The notes under the pieces: model-generated
The model's input: the letters and a program-made list of their open reading frames with translations, nothing else
Database searches by the model: none
What the model was told of the DNA's origin: nothing
In this document: positions 38,147 to 47,683 of the stretch, in pieces
Layout: the number at the start of each line of letters is the position of its first letter
How positions within the stretch are numbered: position 1 is the stretch's first letter
Position numbers and translations under genes: made by a program
NCBI GenBank assembly: GCA_011390935.1
Contig: JAABRL010000003.1
Span: 105,608 to 169,607, forward strand
Origin: Gemmatimonas sp.
Lineage (GTDB): Bacteria > Gemmatimonadota > Gemmatimonadetes > Gemmatimonadales > Gemmatimonadaceae
Reading direction: 5' to 3'
Length of the DNA stretch: 64,000 nt

Positions 38147-39868
38147 TCACGTCTGGAACGCGCCCACCAGCGCACGCAGTCGCACGCTCGCCGTCTGCAG
38201 CATCTCGGCGGTGGCGGAGACTTCCTGGGCGGACGCGCTGGTCTGCTCCGTGCTGGCGGCCACCTGTTCGGCTGCCGCCGCGTGTCCTTCGGAGGTATCG
38301 CGTGCGCTGGTGAGCGAATGCTGCACGGCTCCCAGCGATGCGCGATTGTCGTGCACCGCGGTGACAACGCGTCGCGTGCTCGATTCCACGCGCTCCACCA
38401 CCCGTTCGATGCGACCGAGCGCGGTGGACACATCGCTGGCCACATCGCCCGCGGCCTGCATGCGGGTGGCCCCGGATTCGACCGCGTTCGAGGCGCTGAT
38501 CAGGCGTGTGCGAATCCGCTTCACCTGTTCGGTGACTTCGAACGCGGCCTGTTCACTCTGCTCCGCGAGCGTGCGCACCTCCTGCGCCACCACCGCGAAG
38601 CCACGGCCCGCGGGCCCGGCACGCGCGGCTTCGATGGCCGCATTGAGCGCGAGCAGATTCGTCTGCGTGGCAATCTCGGAGATGACGTTCACGAAATCGT
38701 CCACCACCCCTGTGACGTCACGCAGGCCGCTCATCTCGGTCTGTGATTCGAGCACGGTGGCGCGTGCGGCTTCAAGCGCATCGAGTGCCTTCTGCACCTG
38801 ATCGCGTGTGCCGTTGGCGGTGGCGCGAATGTCTTCGGTGGCCTGCCCGGTTTCGTCGACGGCCTCACCGATGGCCGCGCCCGACTCGGCCAGGTCATGC
38901 AGCGCCACACTGGCCGCATTGAGGGCATCGAGCTGCACCGTGGCGCCGTGCGAGATGTCCATCACGGCGGTCGCCACATGTTGCGACGACGCGGCCGCCG
39001 ACGAAGAGGACGCGGTCAGCTCGCGTGCGGCGAGCGTTACCCGGTCGGCTTCACCCTGCACCTCGTGCAGCAGGGCGCGCAGTCGCGCACGCGCCTGCTG
39101 TACGCCGGTGAGCAGATGGGCGTACTCGCTGGCGATCGCGTTGGCATCGAGCGTCGGCGGCGGCTCGCGCAGATCACCGACACCGAGCGCCGCCAGCTCG
39201 TCCTGCAGGGCGCTCAACGGCTGTGAGACGGCGCGTGCCGTGGTGAGCCCGAAGAACGCCGCGACGGCAAACGCAAGCGCAATGACGAGCGCCAGCGAGA
39301 GCTCGCTCTGTCGCTGCGTCACGCCCATGTCGGTCTGCGCGCGTTCCGCACCGGCGCGCGCCGCGTCGCGCAGCTCCTGCAGATGAATCTCGATGCGATT
39401 GATATCCTCCGACGTTTCGGCGAGCACGCGGGCTGCGTCGGCCGGTCGATTGAGCACCTGCAAGGCATGCGTGGTCGCGATGCGCACCTCGAGGGCGGCC
39501 TGCCGGTCGGCGATGCGTTCGAGCACGAGCCGCTCGCGGTCGCCGAGCGCGCTGTCCGCGCTCGCGGCGCGCAACACACGATCCGCTTCCCGCGACATGG
39601 CCAGATAGCGGTCCGCGTCCTCCGGCAGCCCGGATTGCAGGTAGCGCAGGGCACCCACCACCTCGCGCAGGATGCCGGTGATCACGCGCTCGGTGATCGT
39701 GGTCTTGGCGGCCAGTTGGGAGACGGTGCGTTCCGATTCCAGGTTGGTGCGCTGCAGCCCGAACCAGCCGAGCACGCCGGCGATGAGCAGCAGACCGATC
39801 GACGTGCCGAACCCGGCGAACAGGCGGCCGCGGATGGTGGCGATGCGGAGGCGTGAGCGTCGAGTCAT
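38147..39868 (-). CDS. Membrane-bound methyl-accepting chemotaxis protein
   Basis: 573 residues. TM1 (about 15-38, [20 protein letters not shown]), a helical periplasmic domain (about 40-200, four-helix-bundle-like), TM2 (about 202-227, [17 protein letters not shown]) and a HAMP region follow in order. The cytoplasmic coiled coil has tip [19 protein letters not shown]. No C-terminal tether pentapeptide. The ATG overlaps the stop of the upstream periplasmic binding-protein gene (ATGA), so the pair is coupled and the binding protein probably presents a ligand to this receptor. Confidence 0.9.
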   Translation of the reverse strand: MTRRSRLRIATIRGRLFAGFGTSIGLLLIAGVLGWFGLQRTNLESERTVSQLAAKTTITERVITGILREVVGALRYLQSGLPEDADRYLAMSREADRVLRAASADSALGDRERLVLERIADRQAALEVRIATTHALQVLNRPADAARVLAETSEDINRIEIHLQELRDAARAGAERAQTDMGVTQRQSELSLALVIALAFAVAAFFGLTTARAVSQPLSALQDELAALGVGDLREPPPTLDANAIASEYAHLLTGVQQARARLRALLHEVQGEADRVTLAARELTASSSSAAASSQHVATAVMDISHGATVQLDALNAASVALHDLAESGAAIGEAVDETGQATEDIRATANGTRDQVQKALDALEAARATVLESQTEMSGLRDVTGVVDDFVNVISEIATQTNLLALNAAIEAARAGPAGRGFAVVAQEVRTLAEQSEQAAFEVTEQVKRIRTRLISASNAVESGATRMQAAGDVASDVSTALGRIERVVERVESSTRRVVTAVHDNRASLGAVQHSLTSARDTSEGHAAAAEQVAASTEQTSASAQEVSATAEMLQTASVRLRALVGAFQT

Positions 39869-41031
39869 GGGGCAGGCCGATCGGAGGCCGGTACCGTGCG
39901 CACGACCACGCTGCGTCCGATCACATCGTGTGTGCCGGGCGCAAAGGCCACGCGGCCGCCGGCGCCCTCGAGGGCGAGTGATTCGAGCGCCACGCGCAAA
40001 CCGGCTCGCGTCTTCTCCGGCGCGGTGCGCCACGCGGTGCCGATCGCCAGCGCTGCGTCGTAGGCCATGGCCGCGAAGCCATCGGGCGGCTCGCGGTGCG
40101 TCGCGGCCCAGTCGGTGAGGAAGCGCTGCGCTTCGGCGCCCGTGGCCGCTTCGGCGTGGAAGAAGGTGACGTAGCGCGCACCCGCGAACTCGGGCATGCC
40201 CGCCAACCCCTCGGTGCCGTCGCCGCCGATGAACGTGGCCCGGGCACCCGCGGCACGCAGGGCGCGCAGGAACGGCACGGCATCCTCGGTGTCGCCGGGG
40301 AAGAGCACGATGTCCGGGTCTTCGCGGGCCACGTGGGCGGCGTAGACGCTCCAGTCGGTCTGTCCGGCGAGGTACGGGTCACGAATGAGCACGGTGCCGC
40401 CGCGGGCGGTCCAGGCGTCGGTGAAGGCGCCGGCCCAATCGCGGCCGTAGGCATCGTTTCGGTACACGACCGCCGCAATGCCCACACGCAGAGTATCCCA
40501 GGCGTAGCGCGCGACATCACGGGCGCCCGCGGCGTCGCTGGGGGCCACGCGGAAAAACCACGGACTGATGCCTGAGAGCTGCGGCGAGGAGGCGGTCGGC
40601 GAAATGGCCACGACGGCGTCGCGTCCGCCTGACCCCACATTGGCGTAGACGGGAATGGCTACCTGGGTGGCGCCGCTCTCGGGATGCCCCACGACGCCGA
40701 TCACGCGCGGGTCGGCGCGGTGGGCTGCGGCGACCCCGACCACGCTGGCCGCAGAGTCGGCGGGCAGTGCGACGCGAAAAATGATGTCGCCGTCGGCATT
40801 CAGGCGCGCCACGGCCAGTGTCACGCCACGTACGACCTGGGCATAGCCTGGGCGATCGGGGAGGGCGCCGACCGCGATGGCGACCTCGCCACTGGGCGCG
40901 GCGACCGGTGCGCAGGCGAGCAGTGCGGCGCCAGCACCGAACAGCAGTCGGTGCAGGATCCGGGCTGTTTGGGTGGTGCGCGGGGCGCGATGGGCGCGCA
41001 GGCAGTGAGACGACGGTGTCGAGCAGTGCAT
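39865..41031 (-). CDS. Periplasmic binding lipoprotein of the branched-chain amino-acid (LivJ-like) type
   Basis: 388 residues. A basic leader and hydrophobic segment end in a lipobox ([12 protein letters not shown]), followed by a type I periplasmic-binding fold: [41 protein letters not shown] and [21 protein letters not shown], plus [15 protein letters not shown] near the end. The family binds amino acids, urea or amides. No ABC permease or ATPase genes are adjacent, while a chemoreceptor gene is coupled downstream. The start is uncertain: 41031 gives the best signal peptide; 41094 is longer. Confidence 0.82.
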   Translation of the reverse strand: MHCSTPSSHCLRAHRAPRTTQTARILHRLLFGAGAALLACAPVAAPSGEVAIAVGALPDRPGYAQVVRGVTLAVARLNADGDIIFRVALPADSAASVVGVAAAHRADPRVIGVVGHPESGATQVAIPVYANVGSGGRDAVVAISPTASSPQLSGISPWFFRVAPSDAAGARDVARYAWDTLRVGIAAVVYRNDAYGRDWAGAFTDAWTARGGTVLIRDPYLAGQTDWSVYAAHVAREDPDIVLFPGDTEDAVPFLRALRAAGARATFIGGDGTEGLAGMPEFAGARYVTFFHAEAATGAEAQRFLTDWAATHREPPDGFAAMAYDAALAIGTAWRTAPEKTRAGLRVALESLALEGAGGRVAFAPGTHDVIGRSVVVRTVPASDRPAP

Positions 41032-41259
41032 GGCGTGAAGCGGAGCGCGCTCGGCGCAACAATGAGGTTCGGAACGGTCGGTCCTATCGTGCATCGCTGT
41101 GCACTCACCGATCTTTCTCTGTGAGCAGGACGATCATGCGGGCACGAGGCAATCCGCACGGTACTTGCTTGCCTAGCGTTGAAACCGCGGTTTAGCTTCG
41201 ACGGACTCCCCATGATTCACACGTCGTCAACAACGACATCACTCACTCTCGGAACTGGC

Positions 41260-42543
41260 ATGGCCTTCATGTTCCGTCAGCGTCGCTGGACCTCCACGGC
41301 GCTTCTGGTTGCACTGGCACTGATCGCCGGTGCGTGCAGCGGCGAGTATCCCAACTCGACGTTCAACCACACGACAGACTTCAACGCCGCGAACGATGCG
41401 GTGTGGGACAAGTTGCTGTTGTTCGGCACGATCGTGTTCGTGGCCGTTGAAGTCGCGCTGATCTACGTGATCGTGCGCTTCCGCAAACGCGCCAACAGCC
41501 CCGATCCGAAGCCGGTGCACGGCAACACGATGCTGGAGATTCTGTGGACGGCGATTCCGGCCGTGATTCTGATCTTCATCGCGATTCCGACCGTGCGCAC
41601 GATCTTCGCCACGCAGGCCAAGGCGGCGCCCGACGCACTGCAGATCGAAGTGGTGGGCCATCAGTGGTGGTGGGAGTTCCGCTATCCCGAGTACGGCATC
41701 ACCACGGCCAACGAGATCTATCTGCCCAAAGGGCGCACGGTGAACTTTGCGCTCACCACGGTCGACGTGCTGCACTCGTTCTGGGTGCCGCAGCTCGGTG
41801 GCAAGCGCGACCTGATCACGAACAAGACGAACTTTTTGTGGTTCACGCCGAACACGGACATCCAGACGGAGGCCTACAATGGCTTCTGTGCGGAGTACTG
41901 CGGGTCGTCGCACGCGAACATGAAGTTCCGCGTGTACACGGTGGAACCGGCCGAGTTTGAACGGTGGGCGCAGCATCAGGCGCGTCCGGCCGTCTTCCCG
42001 GTGCAAGCGGCGGTGCCGATGGTGCCGAGCGGCGCCGGTGTGGCGCTGCAGGACGTCGCGGCGGACTCGATGGTTGCAGATTCGACCGCGCCTGCCACGC
42101 CGATGTTGGAGCCGTACTGGTTCCCGCGCGAGCAGTTGCCGGCGCACGTGATTCCCACCACGCGCCTGCCGAAGAACCTCACGTTCGACGAATCGCTGCT
42201 CGCCGCCGCGGACGCAGAGCGCGGCCGTGAGTTGTACTCGCGCTCGAGCTGCATCGGCTGCCATGCGATCGCCGGCAATCCGATGTCGGTGTCCAAGGTG
42301 GGACCGAACCTCACGCATCTGGCCACGCGCCACACGATCGCGTCGGGGTTGTACGCCAACGACGCGAAGCATCTCGCGCTGTGGATCAAGAATGCGCCGG
42401 CGATGAAGCCGGGCAGCCTCATGCCAAGCATCGGCATCGGCGAGACGGACCCGGTGCGCAAGAACGTCATCTCGGCAGCGATGGGCGGCCTCACGGACGC
42501 GCAGATCGCTGACATCGTTGCCTACCTGCAGGCTCTCCAGTAA
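41260..42543 (+). CDS. ctaC: Cytochrome c oxidase subunit II with fused cytochrome c domain (caa3 type)
   Basis: 427 residues. A lipoprotein-like signal (LLVALALIAGAC) and two transmembrane helices (LLLFGTIVFVAVEVALIYVI; LEILWTAIPAVILIFIAIP) precede the CuA domain. CuA ligands are in CAEYCGSSHANM, and the aromatic electron-entry patch QWWWEFRYPE is present. A C-terminal cytochrome c domain has the haem site CIGCHAIAG and an axial Met candidate in GSLMPS. The fused haem c marks the caa3-type oxidase. ATGs at 41212 and 41260 are both possible; 41260 gives a normal-length signal peptide. First gene of the oxidase operon. Confidence 0.93.
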   Translation: MAFMFRQRRWTSTALLVALALIAGACSGEYPNSTFNHTTDFNAANDAVWDKLLLFGTIVFVAVEVALIYVIVRFRKRANSPDPKPVHGNTMLEILWTAIPAVILIFIAIPTVRTIFATQAKAAPDALQIEVVGHQWWWEFRYPEYGITTANEIYLPKGRTVNFALTTVDVLHSFWVPQLGGKRDLITNKTNFLWFTPNTDIQTEAYNGFCAEYCGSSHANMKFRVYTVEPAEFERWAQHQARPAVFPVQAAVPMVPSGAGVALQDVAADSMVADSTAPATPMLEPYWFPREQLPAHVIPTTRLPKNLTFDESLLAAADAERGRELYSRSSCIGCHAIAGNPMSVSKVGPNLTHLATRHTIASGLYANDAKHLALWIKNAPAMKPGSLMPSIGIGETDPVRKNVISAAMGGLTDAQIADIVAYLQALQ

Positions 42544-42560
42544 CCCCGACACCCCCAGCG

Positions 42561-44441
42561 ATGGCCACCATCGTCGCCGCACCGCCGTATGCATCAACCG
42601 CCACCGAGTCCGCGAACACCGGGCTCTGGAGCTGGCTGACCACGGTCGATCACAAGCGCATCGGCGTCCTCTACCTGATCACGGCACTCGTGTTTTTCGT
42701 GATCGGCGGGCTCGAAGCGTTCCTCATCCGCGCCCAGCTGGCCGTGCCGAATGGACAGGTCCTGTCCGCCGACATGTACAACCAGCTGTTCACCATGCAC
42801 GGCACCACGATGGTGTTCCTCGCCATCATGCCGCTGTCGGCCGCCTTCTTCAACTTTCTCATTCCGCTGCAGATCGGCGCGCGTGACGTCGCCTTTCCGC
42901 GATTGAATGCGTTCAGTTACTGGGTGTATCTGCTCGGCGGCATTTTCATCACCGTTCCGATCTTCTTCTCGGTCGCGCCCGACGGCGGCTGGTTCGGCTA
43001 CGCGCCGTTGAGCACGAAGCAGTTCTCGCCCCAGATCAACATGGATTTCTGGGTGCTCGGCCTGCAGATCCTCGGCATTTCGTCACTGGCCGCGGCGTTC
43101 AACTTCATCACCACGATCATCAACATGCGGGCGCCCGGCATGCATCTCATGCGCATGCCGATCTTCACGTGGATGTCGTTCGTGGTGCAGTTCCTGGTGG
43201 CGCTGGCGTTCCCGGTCATCACCGTCGCCCTCGTCTTCCTGCAGTTCGACCGCTTCTTCGGCACGAACTTCTACGCGATCGGCGCCGGCGCCGACCCGCT
43301 GCTGTGGCAGCACCTGTTCTGGGTGTTCGGCCATCCCGAAGTCTACATTCTCATTCTGCCGGCCTTCGGTCTCGTCTCCGAAGTGCTCCCCACGTTCTCG
43401 AAGAAGCCGCTGTTCGGGTATCCCGTGATGGTGTACTCGGGCATTCTGATCGGCTTTCTCGGCTTCGGCGTGTGGGCGCATCACATGTTCTCGGTGGGCA
43501 TGGGCCCGATTGCAGACGCGGTGTTCTCGCTCACCACGATGCTCATCGCCATTCCCACGGGCGTGAAGATCTTCAACTGGATGGCCACCATGTGGGACGG
43601 CCAACTCCGCTTCACGGTGGCCATGAAGTTCGGCATCGCGCTGGTGGGCATGTTCACCATCGGCGGCATCTCGGGCGTGATGCACAGCTCGCCGCCGGCC
43701 GACCTGCAGCAGACCGACACGTACTTCATCGTGGCGCACTTTCACTACGTGCTCTTCGGTGGATCGATGTTCGGCCTCTTCGCCGGCCTGTACTACTACT
43801 TCCCGAAGATCTCCGGTCGCTTCATGAGCGAGTCGCTCGGCAACTGGCACTTCTGGCTGTCGCTCATCGGCATGAACCTCACGTTCTTCCCGATGCACTT
43901 CAGCGGACTGCTCGGCATGCCGCGCCGCACCTATCAGTACGACGCGGGGCAGGGCATCGAGCTGTTCAACATGCTCTCCACGGTGGGCACGCTGGTGCTC
44001 ATGCTCGGCACGCTGTTCGGGCTGATCAACCTGTGGAAGTCGTGGAAGTCGGGTGAGCGCGCGTCGAGCAACCCGTGGGGCGCGCCCACGATCGAGTGGG
44101 CGATCCCGTCACCGCCGCCGGAGCACAACTTCGACGAGCTGCCGAAGATCACCTCGCGCTATCCGCTGTGGGACCTCAAGGGCACCGTCATCGCCAAGCC
44201 GACCACGGTCGCCGAAGAGGCGGGCTTCAAGCAGCTCACCGCCAAGCAGCTCGGCATCCCCATGCCGAATCCGTCCATTCTGCCGCTCATCACGGCCACG
44301 GGTGTGATCGTGATGTTCAGTGGCATGCTCTTCACCGACACCAACCAGAAGCTCGCGATCGCCATCATGATCGGTGGTGCCGTCTGGTGGATCGCCAGCC
44401 TCTACAGCTGGCTCCTCACGCCGCTCGAGGACGCGCACTAG
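42561..44441 (+). CDS. ctaD: Cytochrome c oxidase subunit I
   Basis: 626 residues, twelve or more transmembrane helices, the haem a/a3-CuB catalytic subunit reducing O2 to water. FGHPEVYILILP contains the CuB His, the D-channel Glu and the cross-linked Tyr. WAHHMFSVGM holds CuB His ligands, and HFHYVLFGG holds haem ligands. K-channel residues in IAIPTGVKIF and the D-channel entrance ARDVAFPRLN are present, which places it in the A1 type of haem-copper oxidases. The C-terminal extension of about 90 residues includes two more hydrophobic helices. 17 bp after subunit II. Confidence 0.96.
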   Translation: MATIVAAPPYASTATESANTGLWSWLTTVDHKRIGVLYLITALVFFVIGGLEAFLIRAQLAVPNGQVLSADMYNQLFTMHGTTMVFLAIMPLSAAFFNFLIPLQIGARDVAFPRLNAFSYWVYLLGGIFITVPIFFSVAPDGGWFGYAPLSTKQFSPQINMDFWVLGLQILGISSLAAAFNFITTIINMRAPGMHLMRMPIFTWMSFVVQFLVALAFPVITVALVFLQFDRFFGTNFYAIGAGADPLLWQHLFWVFGHPEVYILILPAFGLVSEVLPTFSKKPLFGYPVMVYSGILIGFLGFGVWAHHMFSVGMGPIADAVFSLTTMLIAIPTGVKIFNWMATMWDGQLRFTVAMKFGIALVGMFTIGGISGVMHSSPPADLQQTDTYFIVAHFHYVLFGGSMFGLFAGLYYYFPKISGRFMSESLGNWHFWLSLIGMNLTFFPMHFSGLLGMPRRTYQYDAGQGIELFNMLSTVGTLVLMLGTLFGLINLWKSWKSGERASSNPWGAPTIEWAIPSPPPEHNFDELPKITSRYPLWDLKGTVIAKPTTVAEEAGFKQLTAKQLGIPMPNPSILPLITATGVIVMFSGMLFTDTNQKLAIAIMIGGAVWWIASLYSWLLTPLEDAH

Positions 44442-44442
44442 C

Positions 44443-45129
44443 ATGACCGCCACCACCATTCCCGCCGCGGAGCACGCGGACGCCGGGCACGGGCACCACT
44501 ACACCACGCTCGGTCTCGACAACCGCAAGATCGCGATCTGGACCTTCATCGGGTCCGAATGCATGCTGTTCGCGTCGCTGATCTCCACGTACCTCATCTA
44601 CAAGGGGCGCTCGATCAAGGGCCCCTTCCCGCATGAGCCGTGGACCGATCCGGTCACGAACACGGTGTATCCGGCCATCCTCGACATCCCCGTCACGTCG
44701 GCCTCCACCTTCGTGCTGCTGATGTCGTCGTTCGCGATGGTGCTCGCGCTCGCGGCCGTACAGAACAAGGAGCTGCCCAAGCACACCATGGGCGAGAAGA
44801 TCCTCGGCTCGAGCAAGCTGTGGCTGTGGGTGACGTGCCTCATGGGCACCGCGTTCCTCGGCTTCCAGGCGTTCGAGTTCACGGCCTTCATTCGTGAAGG
44901 GCTCACCATTCGCACCAATCTCTTCGGCTCGAGCTTCTTCACGCTCACCGGCTTCCACGGCGCGCACGTGGCCGTGGGTGTGTGCTGGCTCTTCTCCCTG
45001 CTCGCGATCGACTACAAGCGAGGGCTGCGGCCGGCCGATGCCACCAACGTGGACATCGCCGCGCTGTACTGGCACTTCGTGGACGTGATCTGGATCGTGA
45101 TCTTCACGCTCGTGTACCTCATCAAGTAA
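44443..45129 (+). CDS. ctaE: Cytochrome c oxidase subunit III
   Basis: 228 residues, five predicted helices: IAIWTFIGSECMLFASLISTY, STFVLLMSSFAMVLALAAV, LWVTCLMGTAFLGFQAFEF, FHGAHVAVGVCWLFSLLAI and ALYWHFVDVIWIVIFTLVYL. GFHGAHV and WHFVDVIW are subunit III signatures. Start at 44443, 1 bp after the subunit I stop. Confidence 0.94.
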   Translation: MTATTIPAAEHADAGHGHHYTTLGLDNRKIAIWTFIGSECMLFASLISTYLIYKGRSIKGPFPHEPWTDPVTNTVYPAILDIPVTSASTFVLLMSSFAMVLALAAVQNKELPKHTMGEKILGSSKLWLWVTCLMGTAFLGFQAFEFTAFIREGLTIRTNLFGSSFFTLTGFHGAHVAVGVCWLFSLLAIDYKRGLRPADATNVDIAALYWHFVDVIWIVIFTLVYLIK

Positions 45130-45136
45130 CCACACC

Positions 45137-45484
45137 ATGGCCCTTGATCACGCAGCCGGCGCCGCCGGCCACGCCGATGGACACGACCATCCGACCTGGT
45201 CCACGTACTGGAAGATTGCGGTCATCCTGTTCGTGATCACCGCGGTCGAAGTGTCCGCGTTCTACATCCCGGCATGGGAAACGTCGTGGATCTACGTGCC
45301 GAGCATGCTCACGCTCTCCACGATCAAGTTCGTGCTGGTGGTGATGTACTACATGCACCTCAAGTACGACCACAAGCTCTTCCGGTCGCTGTTCACGGGT
45401 CCGCTCATTGTGGCGGCACTCACGCTCGTCGGCTTGATGTTCCTGTTCAGCAAGCTGTCCATCCGCCTCGGTCTTCTGAGCTGA
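45137..45484 (+). CDS. ctaF: Cytochrome c oxidase subunit IV family protein
   Basis: 115 residues: a His-rich N terminus (GAAGHADGHDHPTW) and three transmembrane helices, with WKIAVILFVITAVEVSAFYI and IKFVLVVMYYMHLKYDHKLF typical of the small bacterial COX4/CtaF subunit. It follows subunit III by 7 bp. Confidence 0.88.
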   Translation: MALDHAAGAAGHADGHDHPTWSTYWKIAVILFVITAVEVSAFYIPAWETSWIYVPSMLTLSTIKFVLVVMYYMHLKYDHKLFRSLFTGPLIVAALTLVGLMFLFSKLSIRLGLLS

Positions 45485-45503
45485 GGCGGTCACCCGACCG
45501 ATC

Positions 45504-46415
45504 ATGTTCCTGCTGCACCCCGCCGTCGACTTCGGACGGAGCTTCACGCTCCATCCGAGCACGGTGATCGGACTGGCGGCCCTCGGTGCGCTCTATTTCT
45601 GGCGAGCGCACCGAGGGCCGTCGCCGCTCGATCTCCAGCCCGCGTTCCCGCTGCGCCCCACGGCACACGGCGACGCCCTCACGGGCACCCCCGCGCCTGA
45701 CGCCGATGCCAACGGGCCGAGTGTGGGACAGCGCGCCGCCTTCGTGCACGGGCTGCTGCTCATCTTCTTCACGCTGAATGGGCCGCTGCACGACCTGAGC
45801 GACTACTACCTGTTCAGCGCGCACATGATTCAGCACCTCATTCTCACGCTGATCGTGCCGCCGCTGCTGCTGTACGGCACGCCGGGGTGGATGCTGCGCC
45901 CGCTGCTGCGCATGCCCGTGCTGGGCGCGCTCGGCAAACGGCTCACGACGCCCATCTCGAGCTTTCTGTGGTTCAACGCGGTGCTGGCCGTGTGGCACCT
46001 GCCGCCCATGTACAACGCGGCGCTCGAGTTTCATGCGGTGCACATCATTCAGCACCTCATGTTCATCGCCACGTCGGTACTCATGTGGTGGCCGCTCGCC
46101 AGCCGCCTCGCGGAGCTTCCGCGTCTCGCGTTTCCGGGGCAGATGCTGTTCTGCTTCCTGATGGTGATTCCGATGTCGGTCGTGTCGATCTACATCGTGA
46201 TGGCCGATTCGTTGCTGTATCCGGCCTACGCCATCGCGCCCCGCGTGTGGGGGATCTCGCCGCTCGACGATCAGCAGTACGGTGGGCTGATCATGTGGAT
46301 CCCGGGCGGCGTGTTCTTCTACGCCGTGATGACCGTGGTCTTCTTCAAATGGTCGAACCGCAACGAGGAAGACGCCGGCGAGGACGTGGGCGTGCAGGCC
46401 GCTCCGGCGACCTGA
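45504..46415 (+). CDS. ctaG: Cytochrome c oxidase assembly factor CtaG (caa3 type)
   Basis: 303 residues with about seven transmembrane helices. Family motifs: AHMIQHLILTLIVPPLLLYGTPGWMLRP (quoted in part: AHMIQHLIL), FNAVLAVWHLPPMYNAAL, and HIIQHLMFIATSVLMWW. The conserved His residues in these helices suggest a role in copper delivery to subunit I. Last gene of the oxidase operon, 19 bp after subunit IV. Confidence 0.9.
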   Translation: MFLLHPAVDFGRSFTLHPSTVIGLAALGALYFWRAHRGPSPLDLQPAFPLRPTAHGDALTGTPAPDADANGPSVGQRAAFVHGLLLIFFTLNGPLHDLSDYYLFSAHMIQHLILTLIVPPLLLYGTPGWMLRPLLRMPVLGALGKRLTTPISSFLWFNAVLAVWHLPPMYNAALEFHAVHIIQHLMFIATSVLMWWPLASRLAELPRLAFPGQMLFCFLMVIPMSVVSIYIVMADSLLYPAYAIAPRVWGISPLDDQQYGGLIMWIPGGVFFYAVMTVVFFKWSNRNEEDAGEDVGVQAAPAT

Positions 46416-46436
46416 GCCCACGCCTGCGTACCGCCG

Positions 46437-46928
46437 TTATTCGGCGGTGACCAACACCTGACGCACGCGGCTCGGCAGCGCCGGATGCTGGCGATACATG
46501 TAGTACCCCATCGCAGCCGCGCCAATCAGGTTTGCGATGAACACCTGCAACCAGGTGAGATCGCCGAAGCCCTGCGCGAGCACCGTGGTCCAGCCCACCC
46601 ACCCCACTTCAAAGATCACGAACAGGCCGATGAAGCCGATCATCGCGGACGGGGTGCGTTCGGCAACGCTCACCACCCACGCGAAGAGCAGGCCGATGCC
46701 CACGAACATCGCGAAGTGGAAAACCGTGTACAGCACGAAGGACGTGGCAGCGTTGGGGGACGCGTTCGACGAAAAGAGCGTAGCGAGCGATGCGCCAAGC
46801 ATTCTCGGTGTCCCGAGCAGATTACCGGCGAACGCATCGAGGATCCCGAACCAGACGGCGATCGCGGTGGCGCCGATGAGACCGGCGGACACCCCTTCTC
46901 GCACGAACGAGCTACGATCTGTCGACAT
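46437..46928 (-). CDS. Four-helix integral membrane protein, unrecognised
   Basis: 163 residues with four hydrophobic helices: GLIGATAIAVWFGILDAFAG, TSFVLYTVFHFAMFVGIGLL, AMIGFIGLFVIFEVGWVGWT and VFIANLIGAAAMGYYMYRQ. A strong ribosome site (GGAGGAAG) precedes the ATG at 46928, which decides the start over a longer frame to 47069. Converges on ctaG, so it is not part of the oxidase operon. No function assigned. Confidence 0.75.
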   Translation of the reverse strand: MSTDRSSFVREGVSAGLIGATAIAVWFGILDAFAGNLLGTPRMLGASLATLFSSNASPNAATSFVLYTVFHFAMFVGIGLLFAWVVSVAERTPSAMIGFIGLFVIFEVGWVGWTTVLAQGFGDLTWLQVFIANLIGAAAMGYYMYRQHPALPSRVRQVLVTAE

Positions 46929-47131
46929 ACGCGACTTCCTCCAGGGGACGAACTGGCAGGGGGCCACCAGTCCGGGGAGACCCGGTACGGCGGCGAGAGG
47001 CAGGACTGACGAATCAACAGGTCGGTGGCGCAGAGCGCCAGAGGGGCGGGGTGGGCGGATGGCGCGCACGGGCGCGATCCGACATGATTGGGGAGCGCGG
47101 GACCCACCGACCTATCCTCTCCAATACCGTC

Positions 47132-47683
47132 ATGCCTGCCTTTCGTTCCCCGATCCGCTACGCAGCCGCCCTGCTGCTGGGCACCTCTCTCGCTGCGTGC
47201 GGTGGTGGCGCGGATCGTGCCGCAGAGGTGCCGCCAGAAGAGCTTCCCCCCGATCCGGCCACGGCGTGCATCGGCAGCGCGCCAGCCCCCGTCGCGCTGG
47301 CCGTGCAGGACTTCATTGGGGCCGCCGAGCCCAAGCCGGAGCGCTTTCTCAACGCGGCCACCACCGATTCCGCGTTGCCCGGTCCCGCCGAAGCGATCGT
47401 CACCCGCAAAGGCCCCACGTTCTACTGGCTCCCGGACGCGGCGTCTCAACAGCAGATGCGGGCCAAGCTGGAAGGGGACGGGCCGTGGGTGAACATGCTC
47501 GTGGTCGTGCGCGGGCAAACCGATGGCGGCGACGGGACGTGGACGATTCGTGTGGGCGGCACGTATATCGGTGGGGAGCTGCACGGCACCGAATCACCCG
47601 AAAAGCGCTACACCGTATCGTGCATCATCGGTGACACGAATGCCTGGAAGGTGACCGACGCCTCGCTCGCCGGGGGCGCATGA
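47132..47683 (+). CDS. Hypothetical lipoprotein, 183 residues
   Basis: Signal peptide with lipobox (AALLLGTSLAACGGG), acidic Pro-rich linker and a mixed domain containing TFYWLPDAASQQQMRAKL, VNMLVVVRGQTDGGDGTW and RYTVSCIIGDTNAWKV. Two Cys residues could form a disulfide. The stop overlaps the ATG of the next gene (ATGA). TATCCT 25 nt upstream could be a -10. Confidence 0.65.
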   Translation: MPAFRSPIRYAAALLLGTSLAACGGGADRAAEVPPEELPPDPATACIGSAPAPVALAVQDFIGAAEPKPERFLNAATTDSALPGPAEAIVTRKGPTFYWLPDAASQQQMRAKLEGDGPWVNMLVVVRGQTDGGDGTWTIRVGGTYIGGELHGTESPEKRYTVSCIIGDTNAWKVTDASLAGGA

